From Brasilonema sp. UFV-L1 (GTDB lineage Bacteria; Cyanobacteriota; Cyanobacteriia; Cyanobacteriales; Nostocaceae), in assembly GCF_012912105.1 (NCBI RefSeq), contig NZ_QMEA01000001.1, positions 62,001 to 126,000 of the forward strand: DNA of 64,000 bases, given 5' to 3'. The translations under genes and the position numbers were made by a program. Numbering within the stretch: position 1 is the first letter of the stretch; the number at the start of each line of letters is the position of its first letter. The notes below the pieces were generated by a model. That model was not told the origin of the DNA. It did not search any database and was given only the letters and a program-made list of their open reading frames with translations. Of the stretch, positions 8,451-16,518 are shown piece after piece.

Positions 8451-9605
8451 TGCCATCTCAACTAGTCGAGGTAGCACAATTTTGTAACTGAACGTTTGTT
8501 CAGAAATTGCCTGTGCTGCACGGCAATGTTCTGGATAAGCCACGTTGATGCGCTCAATGCAGTTGATCGCTTCCTCCAACGATGAAAACGCCAGCACTCC
8601 CTTACCCGTGGTCAGCCAATCTGTAAACCCTGTATCTTGTAAGACGACAGGCAAACCAGCCGCGAGATAGCAAACACTGCGATCGCTGAACCAGCCACTA
8701 TGGGTTTTGACATAAGCTTGTTTGGCAACGCTAAATTCTCCGCGTGAGTTAATTAAATAAGTTTGATAGGTTGATAAATCTACGCTCACCTCTCCACCAT
8801 CTCGTATCAGCCATCCCGCTTTCAGGAATTGCGTTTGAATCTCCGAATTTGCTCCAGACAGCGCCAGTTCCAAACGTTGTGAGGTATGGTTTGGCAGGTT
8901 CAGCAACTGCAAGAATTCTTCGCTCTTTTGCCCGTAATACTCCCCTGCATACGTGATTCCTCCATAAGCACTCCAATTAGCGATCGTCGTGAAGGGAGTA
9001 TCTGTACCACTTTCTACAGGGGGTTGTTCATTCACAGCCACCCGCCTCTGCCAAATTTCAGGCACCACAGGCGGAACCGTAGGATGCCAATCAATTCCAC
9101 GCGTCGGAATCGTACAATTTGACTTGCCAATATTGACACCATAGCTGAAATACATCTGATACTCGTCTAAATCCTCAACCGCGAAGCGCCCAATTTGGGT
9201 GAAGAAGGGGTCTAGATCAATCAGAGTACGCCGATGACACAGACGAAACTCAGGTAACCAGCAAACCCCCCCAATATTCAGGAGTAGATCAGCTTCTCCT
9301 AGCATCTGCTTCAAGTCATCCCAGGTTGTCCCCCAAGTCTGGCCAGACTCGCGATTGATATAACAGATTGGGATCTGGACACCGAATTTAGCCATCACGG
9401 CGTGAATAATCTCAAACCCTTGTTGTGGATCATCGCTGTACTCCCGGCGTACGGGATCGTAGCAGGATTGCGACCAGCCACTTTCTTCCAAATACAGCAC
9501 GTTATGCCCCAGCCGCAGCAACCCCAGCACATAGTGAAAGAAAACGAGGAGCATTCCTGCTACGGGATATCGAATCATATAGCCACAAACGACAATGCGT
9601 GCCAT
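8439..9605 (-). CDS. GT-B-type glycosyltransferase, paralogue 2 of 3
   Basis: It matches its neighbours closely: N-terminal VVCGYMIRYPVAGML with YVLGLLRLGHNVLYLEE, and C-terminal RGEFSVAKQAYV, GWFSDRSVCYLAAG and PVVLQDTGFT. I start it at the ATG at 9605. An upstream extension to 9692 would overlap the preceding gene and adds an unlikely Cys/Arg-rich leader. With this start it lies two bases after the stop of the upstream paralogue. The gene ends inside the 15-bp tandem repeat. It is predicted to act in assembly of the same glycan; donor and linkage are unknown. Confidence 0.77.
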   Translation of the reverse strand: MARIVVCGYMIRYPVAGMLLVFFHYVLGLLRLGHNVLYLEESGWSQSCYDPVRREYSDDPQQGFEIIHAVMAKFGVQIPICYINRESGQTWGTTWDDLKQMLGEADLLLNIGGVCWLPEFRLCHRRTLIDLDPFFTQIGRFAVEDLDEYQMYFSYGVNIGKSNCTIPTRGIDWHPTVPPVVPEIWQRRVAVNEQPPVESGTDTPFTTIANWSAYGGITYAGEYYGQKSEEFLQLLNLPNHTSQRLELALSGANSEIQTQFLKAGWLIRDGGEVSVDLSTYQTYLINSRGEFSVAKQAYVKTHSGWFSDRSVCYLAAGLPVVLQDTGFTDWLTTGKGVLAFSSLEEAINCIERINVAYPEHCRAAQAISEQTFSYKIVLPRLVEMALSS

Positions 9606-9607
9606 GT

Positions 9608-10789
9608 TTATAACCCCGCTCGTTCCATAAGACTGCCAATTACTTTCTCTGCGGCAAAATACTCGGCGGCAATCTCCCGTGCCGCCCGACAATTTCCGGC
9701 ATAATCGCTTTCAATTGCATCCAGTGCCGCCAAAATATCTTCCATAGTCTTGAATGCAAAAAGTCCTTTACCCGTTGGCAAAAATTTGCTGAATCCTGTT
9801 TCCTGAGTGATTACAGGACGACCTGCTGCTAGATAGCAGGCAGAGCGATCGCTAAACCAGCCACTCAACAGCCGCGTGTATTGATCCTTCGCCACGGTGA
9901 ATTCCCCACGCGATCGCTGGATATAACTGCGGTAGCGATTCATATCTTGGGAGAGTTCCATTGAGTCTACCTGGCTCCAACCATGTTTGTGCAGCACAGA
10001 GCGCGCATTCTGACTTACGCCACTAGCCGCAATCTCAAATGACACTGGACGCTGGTGCGGGAGATCGATAAATTTTTCAAACTCACGTGCCTTTCGCCAG
10101 TAGTAGATTTCACCCTCATAGGTAATGTCTTTACCCCCCTTGTTGTCCCAGGTGGTAATTGTGTTATAAGCGATACCTGGTGTATGATTTGAAGTGTCCC
10201 ACAACTCAGTCACAATCGGTTGACGAGTTGGTAACCAACCGAAGCGATCGCTCGGCACTCCACAGTCAGATGCACCCAAATTTTCCCCAAAGCTAAAGTG
10301 TGTATCATGGGCAACCAGGTCATCAATCATGGTTTTGTCCCCCTGAGCCACTCGAATCTGAGACGCAACTGGATCGGACTCAACATAGATACGGCGACGA
10401 CAAGCCAAATGCTCTTCGCGGATTTCCTGAGCGCCAGTGATATTCAAGAATGCATCTGCTTCGCGATATAACTTCAGGATTTGGGCTTCGGTCATGCCAT
10501 AACACTCACCCCCAGGATAATGACCGCGAAACGCCCAACGCTCTGTGAAGCCAAACGCCTCTAAAATTGGCGCGACTCGCTTAATGTTCTCGCTAGCGTC
10601 CCCAGAAAGGTCGTTGATTTGAGGGTTGTAAACCCAGCGTCCTGAATCCTCGATGTAGTAGGGGTCATAGCCGAGACGACGCAGCCCTAGCAGGTAGTGC
10701 AGGAACTGATAAGTCACCCCTGCGAGGGGATACCAGAACAAAATCCCGAAGACAATAATTTTGCCCTTACTGAGGCGTTCACTTCTCAT
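9608..10789 (-). CDS. GT-B-type glycosyltransferase, paralogue 3 of 3
   Basis: The N-terminus reads IIVFGILFWYPLAGVTYQF with LLGLRRLGYDPYYIEDSG; the C-terminal half has RGEFTVAKDQYT, GWFSDRSACYLAAG and PVITQETGFS. This is the best-preserved member of the trio for both halves. I choose the ATG at 10789 because a perfect AGGAGG sits eight bases upstream (10798-10803); the frame could open 18 bases earlier. Its start overlaps the end of the acyltransferase gene by 11 nt. Together the three paralogues suggest gene amplification followed by specialisation for different linkages. Confidence 0.78.
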   Translation of the reverse strand: MRSERLSKGKIIVFGILFWYPLAGVTYQFLHYLLGLRRLGYDPYYIEDSGRWVYNPQINDLSGDASENIKRVAPILEAFGFTERWAFRGHYPGGECYGMTEAQILKLYREADAFLNITGAQEIREEHLACRRRIYVESDPVASQIRVAQGDKTMIDDLVAHDTHFSFGENLGASDCGVPSDRFGWLPTRQPIVTELWDTSNHTPGIAYNTITTWDNKGGKDITYEGEIYYWRKAREFEKFIDLPHQRPVSFEIAASGVSQNARSVLHKHGWSQVDSMELSQDMNRYRSYIQRSRGEFTVAKDQYTRLLSGWFSDRSACYLAAGRPVITQETGFSKFLPTGKGLFAFKTMEDILAALDAIESDYAGNCRAAREIAAEYFAAEKVIGSLMERAGL

Positions 10790-11378
10790 GATCAATCCCT
10801 CCTGCATCTAAGTGCCGCACGACACGGGCAGGATTGCCAGCCACAACGGTGTACGGCGGGACATCCTGAGTGACGACAGACCGAGCACCGACGATTGCCC
10901 CTTCACCGATTGTCACCCCTGGTAAAATACAGGCATCAAAGCCAATCCAGACGTTATCCTGAATCCAAATTGGTTGCGCTGGGACATCGGCGCTAGGGGA
11001 GCGACTAGCTGTGTCTGCTGCTCGTTCTAAAGCTTGTCGTCGCTCGATTAAGTTGAATGGTAAACGGTAGGTATCCATTAGAACGACTTGCCAGGAGATC
11101 AAGGCATAATTGCCAATCTTCAGTTCGGCATCGCAGACGATGCGGGCACCGTGAATCAACGCATATTCCCCCACCTCTACCCTACCGTGTACACCAAGGT
11201 CGAACATAGTGTCTTTATATACGGCACTGCCTCGACCTAATCGTAGTCCTACGGGCGCTTGACTGCGGCAAAGCTCAAAGCTGAGACTCGTTTCGATATA
11301 AGTGTCATCTCCCAAAACAACGTTGTCGGGAATCGTGCCCGGATACCAGTCCCACGGTAGTGTGCGTGTAGAACCCAT
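10779..11378 (-). CDS. Hexapeptide-repeat (left-handed beta helix) acyltransferase
   Basis: This 199-residue protein is built from imperfect hexapeptide turns ([LIV]-G-x4), ending in a typical WIGFDACILPGVTIGEGA / IVGARSVVTQDVPPYTVVAGNPA segment found in the maltose/galactoside O-acetyltransferase (LbH-MAT-like) group. These enzymes are usually trimers that move an acetyl or other acyl group from CoA to a sugar hydroxyl or amine. Its place between the exporters and the glycosyltransferases suggests glycan O-acylation. It follows the sister acyltransferase gene by two bases. Confidence 0.85.
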   Translation of the reverse strand: MGSTRTLPWDWYPGTIPDNVVLGDDTYIETSLSFELCRSQAPVGLRLGRGSAVYKDTMFDLGVHGRVEVGEYALIHGARIVCDAELKIGNYALISWQVVLMDTYRLPFNLIERRQALERAADTASRSPSADVPAQPIWIQDNVWIGFDACILPGVTIGEGAIVGARSVVTQDVPPYTVVAGNPARVVRHLDAGGIDHEK

Positions 11379-11380
11379 GT

Positions 11381-11974
11381 TTATCCCACCTCCCCGATCA
11401 CTTGGGCTGGATTTCCCAGCACCCTGGTATGTGGCGGGACATTTCGCGTCACTAATGCCCCTGGCTCAATCCAAGCACCGGTACCAATGCGAACTCCTTT
11501 GAGGATTGTGACATTGGGACCAACCCAAACATTATCCTCAATTGTCACCGGCTGTCGCATAACAGGAGGACGCGGTCGTCCTTTGCCCAGAGGAGAGCAG
11601 GCAATGGCATCTGCAATCCGTTCCGCAGGTGCGATCGGATGAAAGTCAGTGTCAGCGATTGTGGTATTCCATCCCAAAACCACATAATTGCCGATGCAAA
11701 TTTCTTGCTCGCAAAGCAGAATGACACTGGTCAAATAACAATAGTCTCCAATCTCAACCCTGGCAGCTTCTCCCAGAGCAAAGTGGACATAATCCATCGT
11801 GCAGTTTGCGCCAACGACCAGCGCGGGGTTGATGCGGCTGCAAAAGCGAGCAAAACAGCGCTGATCATAGTTGATGACACTATTAAGCCCAACCTGGACA
11901 TTGAAAGGAAGAGCTAGACTTATTTGGCGAGTTGATGGTACGCTTTCTAAATCTTTCACAGTTACTCTCCTCAT
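11381..11974 (-). CDS. Hexapeptide-repeat acyltransferase
   Basis: A second left-handed beta-helix transferase (197 aa). The C-terminal turns VWVGPNVTILKGVRIGTGA / WIEPGALVTRNVPPHTRVLGNPA match the acetyltransferase family, and a histidine in TDFHPI near the middle fits the catalytic His of xenobiotic/sugar O-acetyltransferases. It resembles the following gene only moderately, so the pair may modify different positions or sugars. Its start overlaps the stop of the upstream ABC exporter by four bases (ATGA). Confidence 0.85.
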   Translation of the reverse strand: MRRVTVKDLESVPSTRQISLALPFNVQVGLNSVINYDQRCFARFCSRINPALVVGANCTMDYVHFALGEAARVEIGDYCYLTSVILLCEQEICIGNYVVLGWNTTIADTDFHPIAPAERIADAIACSPLGKGRPRPPVMRQPVTIEDNVWVGPNVTILKGVRIGTGAWIEPGALVTRNVPPHTRVLGNPAQVIGEVG

Positions 11975-13782
11975 CTATGATGTCTCAGTAAAGCTTTGTC
12001 TAGATTCGACTGGATTTGGTAGAAGTGATAATAGGAACCACGAGCGTTTAGCAATGCTTGATGGGTCCCGCTTTCCACAATTCGTCCTCCTTCCAACACC
12101 ACGATCCGGTCTGCTCGTTGTACTGTCGAGAGGCGATGGGCAATAATAAACGTAGTTCGTCCTGCCATCAGTCGCTCTAATGCCTCCAGCAGCAGAAACT
12201 CGGTTTGAGCATCCAAAGCAGAGGTGGGTTCATCCAGAATCAGGACTGGGGCATCTTTGAGTAGGGCACGGGCGATCGCCAACCGTTGCTTCTCTCCCCC
12301 TGAAAGCGTAGCACCACGCTCACCAATAACCGTGTCATAACCTTGAGGTAACCGTTGAATAAAGGTGTCAGCATTGGCAGCTTGGGCGGCGGCGATGATC
12401 GCTTCGCGGCTAGCACCAACACAACCATAAGCAATGTTCTCGGCAATGGTTAGCGGTAGTAGAAACGGCTCCTGCAGCACCAAGGCAATCTGCTCGCGCA
12501 AGCTTTGCAGTTGCACCTCTCGGATATCCACCCCATCAAAGAGGACTCGTCCCTGCCAAGGATCGAAAAAACGGGGAATCAGGGAAACCAGCGTACTCTT
12601 ACCAACTCCTGTCGCTCCAACCAGCGCGATCATTTCCCCTGGCTGTGCTTCCAAGGAAATATCCTGGAGTACGGGTTTGCCATCCTGGTACCCGAAGGTG
12701 ACTCCTTCTAAGCATACGTATCCACTCGCTTTCCCAGGTTGTAAAAGCAGAGGTTTTATATCAGCAATTTCCCGTAGTTGCTCCTTGGCATCTAACACCT
12801 CTAGCACTCTCAGAGCACTAGCTGCCGCTGCTGCAAAACCAGACGACATGTAAGCCAAAGTCTCCATCGGCACATACAAGGAGGCGAGATAAGAAAGGAA
12901 GACCAGTAAAGACCCAATTGAAAGTGACCCATTCAGAACCTGAAAGCCGCCAAATAGCATAATTGCTGCTGTTCCGACTGCGGTTACCCCGCTCACCCCA
13001 ATTTTGAATTGCATCTGGGCAAGGATAGCGCGCAAACAAGCCTGGAGCGCTTTTTGGGACAGGTAGCGAAAGCGCTCATCTTCGTGTGCTTCGCGACCGA
13101 ATGCTTGAACAATTGGTAGCGCTGTTAACGTCTGCTCGCCAAGCGCCATAATCTCGCCTTCAAATTGTTGATGCTGATAGGTTCGCTCAATCATGGGCTT
13201 GTTAAATACCCAAATAAGTAACACAATCAGAGGAGCAACGACCAGCGAGAGTAGTGAAAGGAAGTGATCAAGTTGCCACATGACAACGAACATGACAACC
13301 AGATTCACCACGGAAGTAAGCACGGGCAGAAAAACCCCCATCGCCAAATTCCGAATACAGATGCTGTCAGTCATGACTCGCCGGACGAGATCGCCAGCGT
13401 GCTGTCGGTTGTGAAACTCCAGGGAAAGATGCTGTAGACGATGAAACAGTGCTGCTCCCAAGTCATAACCCATTTGACTGCCAACGCCAGCACCAACATA
13501 ATCTTGGAGCAGACGAACTCCTTCACTAGCTAGAAATAGAACGATTGTGGCACCTGCTAAGGAACCAAGTAGCGCAGTATCGGCATCACCAGCTAAGGTT
13601 TTGAGCCAAACAAGAGTATTTGGCAGGGGTTGGTTACCGAGGACGCAATCAACAATCAACTTCAAAGGCCAAGGCTTGAGCACATTCAGCCCGACATTAA
13701 TTAGCATCAGCAGCAGCACAAACGCGAGTCCGCGCCAACGGACTAGGGCGTAACGTGCCAATCGTAGCCACCACAGTTTCAT
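11971..13782 (-). CDS. ABC exporter, fused membrane and ATPase domains (MsbA/HepA-like)
   Basis: This half-transporter of 603 aa has about six membrane helices in residues 15-310 and an ATP-binding domain in 340-580. The motifs are complete: Walker A GATGVGKST (about 389-397), Q-loop LQEPFLLPL, signature LSGGEKQR, Walker B VLILDEPTSALD and the switch His in IIAHRLSTV. Family members export lipids, lipid-linked sugars or peptides as dimers. Here a homodimer, or a heterodimer with the adjacent exporter, probably moves a glycan intermediate. Its start overlaps the preceding ABC gene by four bases, supporting co-translation. Confidence 0.92.
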   Translation of the reverse strand: MKLWWLRLARYALVRWRGLAFVLLLMLINVGLNVLKPWPLKLIVDCVLGNQPLPNTLVWLKTLAGDADTALLGSLAGATIVLFLASEGVRLLQDYVGAGVGSQMGYDLGAALFHRLQHLSLEFHNRQHAGDLVRRVMTDSICIRNLAMGVFLPVLTSVVNLVVMFVVMWQLDHFLSLLSLVVAPLIVLLIWVFNKPMIERTYQHQQFEGEIMALGEQTLTALPIVQAFGREAHEDERFRYLSQKALQACLRAILAQMQFKIGVSGVTAVGTAAIMLFGGFQVLNGSLSIGSLLVFLSYLASLYVPMETLAYMSSGFAAAAASALRVLEVLDAKEQLREIADIKPLLLQPGKASGYVCLEGVTFGYQDGKPVLQDISLEAQPGEMIALVGATGVGKSTLVSLIPRFFDPWQGRVLFDGVDIREVQLQSLREQIALVLQEPFLLPLTIAENIAYGCVGASREAIIAAAQAANADTFIQRLPQGYDTVIGERGATLSGGEKQRLAIARALLKDAPVLILDEPTSALDAQTEFLLLEALERLMAGRTTFIIAHRLSTVQRADRIVVLEGGRIVESGTHQALLNARGSYYHFYQIQSNLDKALLRHHR

Positions 13783-15608
13783 AAGACGATCTCCTGCGGC
13801 GGTTCGGGAAACTGCAAGGAGTGCAAACGCTTGTAAAGACCAGAAGCTGCCAGTAACTCCTGGTGCGTTCCCATCTCCACAATCCTACCCTGATCCAGCA
13901 CTACTATCCGATCCGCCCGGAGAATAGTAGAGAGGCGATGGGCAATAATAAATACTGTCCGCCCCTGCATCAGGCGCTCTAAAGCGGACAACAGCAGCAT
14001 TTCAGTCTGGGCATCGAGAGCAGAAGTGGGTTCGTCGAGAATCAGTACTGGCGCATCCTTAAGCAGGGCGCGTGCGATCGCCAGCCGCTGTTTCTGTCCC
14101 CCAGAGAGAATAGCTCCTCTTTCACTCAGAACAGTGTCATACCCTTGGGGCAGCTGCCGGATGAATTCGTCTGCCCTAGCTGCTTTGGCGGCTGCGACAA
14201 TCTCCTCAAAGCTGGCTCCCGGACGACCGTAAGCAATGTTCTGTGCCACCGAAAGTGGCAGGAGAAACGGCTCCTGTAGGACTAGGGCAATCTGCTCGCG
14301 CAGGCTTTTGAGTTGCACGTCTCGTACGTCCACCCCATCGAATAGGACTCGTCCCTGCCAGGGATCAAAGAAACGAGGAATGAGAGAGACCAACGTACTC
14401 TTACCAGCACCCGTCGCACCGACCAAAGCAATAGTTTCTCCTGGTCGCGCTTCTAGGGTAATATCTTGCAGGATAGGATAGTCAACTTCGTAACCGAAAG
14501 TAACTTCCTCTAGACATATATGTCCCCGCTCAGAAGCTGCACGAACAGGCAATGGTTTGGCTCCTGGGGCATCTTGGACTCCATCTTTAGCATCCAAAAT
14601 CTCTAGCACTCTATCCATATTGGCTTCCACTGACTTCAAACTCCCGTAGATGCCAAACAAGCCCCGAAATGCTCCTTGTATGGATTGTAGATATGCCAAA
14701 AAAACCAGCAGGCTACCGACACTCATGGCTCCCGATAACACCTGCAGCCCGCCCACATAAAGGACAACCGCATTACCAACCGTTGTCACAGAACCATTGG
14801 CAAGACCGTAGGTACTTTTGAGCAGGGTTTCGCGTTGCGAAATCGTAACTGCGTCTCGAGCCAAGTGCTTAAACTGCTGAGTATTGTAACTCTCCCTGCT
14901 AAATGCCTGAATCATTGGGATTGCTGTGAGCGTTTGGTGGACAAAACTGGTGAGGCGAGACTGCGCCTCGCGATTCAGCTTTGTCCGGCGCTTGAGTCGG
15001 GAACCAAAGACGAGGGCAAAACCAGCCATCATTGGTGCAACTAACAGCGTTATCAGCGTCAGTAAAGAATTCAGGTTCCAGGCGACAATGCTAATAGTCA
15101 AGAGCATAAGCAGATGCTGCACAGGTGAAATGAGCACAGCACCGACCAAGGTGTATACACAATAGGAATCTCCTGTCAAGCGGCTCAAAGAATCGCCGAC
15201 AGTACGCTGGCTATGGAACTGCAGTGAAAGGCGTTGAAGACGAGAGAACTGGTTTTGAGCCAGTTCGTAGACCATACCTTGCCCAGCAGCACTCCAAGCC
15301 CAGTTCAAGGTCGTGTCAAGGGTCGCGTTCAAAGCATAAAGTCCGAGGCTACCTAAAGCAGCGACAATGACCAGCAGTGGCGGCGTCAGGGATACGTTAA
15401 AGTTCCCAAACGAAGAAACTAGGGGCGGGAGGGCTGCCCCAGACAGGGCATAATCCACTAGGATTTTCATTGGCCAAGGTTGAAGTGTTGCGGTGGCTGA
15501 AGTGCCAGCCGTGAGACCGAGGATTGCTATTATGGTGCGCCATTGGCGCAGCGGATATCGGAGCAAGCGCCCGTATCGGTGCATCATCAGTTTAATCCCT
15601 TGCCTCAT
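13779..15608 (-). CDS. ABC exporter, fused membrane and ATPase domains (MsbA/HepA-like)
   Basis: A second fused exporter (609 aa) with the same layout: about six membrane helices, then Walker A GATGAGKST, LQEPFLLPL, LSGGQKQR, VLILDEPTSALD and IIAHRLSTI. Both ATPase sites look catalytically complete, so a heterodimer would have two competent sites. The two ATPase domains are very similar (for example the shared SLIPRFFDPWQGRVLFDGVD), while the membrane halves diverge more, which fits duplication followed by change in substrate or partner surface. It starts at ATG 15608 after a roughly 315-nt repeat-bearing spacer. Confidence 0.92.
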   Translation of the reverse strand: MRQGIKLMMHRYGRLLRYPLRQWRTIIAILGLTAGTSATATLQPWPMKILVDYALSGAALPPLVSSFGNFNVSLTPPLLVIVAALGSLGLYALNATLDTTLNWAWSAAGQGMVYELAQNQFSRLQRLSLQFHSQRTVGDSLSRLTGDSYCVYTLVGAVLISPVQHLLMLLTISIVAWNLNSLLTLITLLVAPMMAGFALVFGSRLKRRTKLNREAQSRLTSFVHQTLTAIPMIQAFSRESYNTQQFKHLARDAVTISQRETLLKSTYGLANGSVTTVGNAVVLYVGGLQVLSGAMSVGSLLVFLAYLQSIQGAFRGLFGIYGSLKSVEANMDRVLEILDAKDGVQDAPGAKPLPVRAASERGHICLEEVTFGYEVDYPILQDITLEARPGETIALVGATGAGKSTLVSLIPRFFDPWQGRVLFDGVDVRDVQLKSLREQIALVLQEPFLLPLSVAQNIAYGRPGASFEEIVAAAKAARADEFIRQLPQGYDTVLSERGAILSGGQKQRLAIARALLKDAPVLILDEPTSALDAQTEMLLLSALERLMQGRTVFIIAHRLSTILRADRIVVLDQGRIVEMGTHQELLAASGLYKRLHSLQFPEPPQEIVL

Positions 15609-15924
15609 TTACAAATTCACCTCTTGTCTGACCATTTGCTCATTACTTCCTTCGGTGGCCTAAGTACAAATTTACATAAATTTGTATTTTTTAACGCAGA
15701 GGAACGCCAAGGTAGCGCAAAGGTACGCAGAGTGTTAGGCTACAAATTAATGAAATGCTGTACTGAGATTATCTATAGTAATTTACTCCTCTCTCTGTTT
15801 TCTCTGCGCCCACCGCGAACTTTGCGGGAGGAACATCCACACCGCAAATTCGCTCTGGTGCGGTTCAAAAATAGGTATTCTTCTGGCAGTTCGGGAGTAG
15901 TATAGAGGAGCACCAAAACAAACA
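15609..15924. other. Repeat-bearing intergenic spacer
   Basis: No convincing gene is seen. The spacer has an AACGCAGAGG...GTACGCAGAG stretch near 15690-15733 and a CTCTGCGCCC stretch near 15801-15810 that can pair with it. This is the dispersed genomic repeat style of filamentous cyanobacteria. A promoter for the downstream exporters could lie here, but I cannot point to boxes with confidence. Confidence 0.4.
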
Positions 15925-16512
15925 TTATGACTGTATGACTGCATTTAGCACGACAGGCTTGGTGCTATTACCGTGTATCGGCAGCAGGTGGAGTTGTTTG
16001 GCGACAATCTCCAGTACGTGGTAGAGAATACGCCCTAGGCGAAAGTTCTGATAAAAAATGACGATGGCGTTGAGTACGCCGAATAAAAATGTTATTAAAG
16101 CTACTCCTGACATTCCCAGAAGTATTGCCACAACTGTGTAGACAAAATACGCAAGCATAGCCATAGTGGCAAACTGTGACATTCTCAGTCCACAACGCAG
16201 CCTCAGTAATCTCTTATTGCCACCATGATTTTCAGTACACGCCTTCACCTGAATCTTTGACCAGATCCCTTGGTGAATCTCCAAATCCCAGTCACTCCAG
16301 CCATCATCGACAGCGATGAAATAGTTGTAGGAGAGGAGGAAATCCATGACCTCTTGAAGCAGGTTCTCCTTTTCCAGTCCTGCTTCTGTCCAATAGGACA
16401 ACTCATAGGCGCGATCGCCCCAGCAAATGTGTACTCTCTGAGCTGATCGAGCAAACTTTATCAACCCCGGTTGAGTCAGTGTTTGAATCTTGTTATTAGA
16501 AACTGCTTCCAT
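15925..16512 (-). CDS. Hypothetical membrane protein of the glycan operon
   Basis: I do not recognise a family. Residues about 1-100 are soluble and rich in W, Y and D (YELSYWTEAGLEKEN, VDDGWSDWDLEI). Residues about 108-165 form two hydrophobic helices in a hairpin, followed by a basic, His-containing tail. It lies six bases after the stop of the glycosidase/GT2 fusion gene and upstream of the ABC exporters, so it may be an accessory of synthesis or export. The length (195 aa) and the ATG start are clear. Confidence 0.65.
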   Translation of the reverse strand: MEAVSNNKIQTLTQPGLIKFARSAQRVHICWGDRAYELSYWTEAGLEKENLLQEVMDFLLSYNYFIAVDDGWSDWDLEIHQGIWSKIQVKACTENHGGNKRLLRLRCGLRMSQFATMAMLAYFVYTVVAILLGMSGVALITFLFGVLNAIVIFYQNFRLGRILYHVLEIVAKQLHLLPIHGNSTKPVVLNAVIQS

Positions 16513-16518
16513 TTTTCT

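Noticed and set aside
9606-9692. N-terminal extension of the GT-B paralogue at 8439-9605
   Set aside because: It overlaps the upstream gene's end and encodes an unlikely Cys/Arg-rich leader; homology with the sister genes begins at the ATG at 9605.
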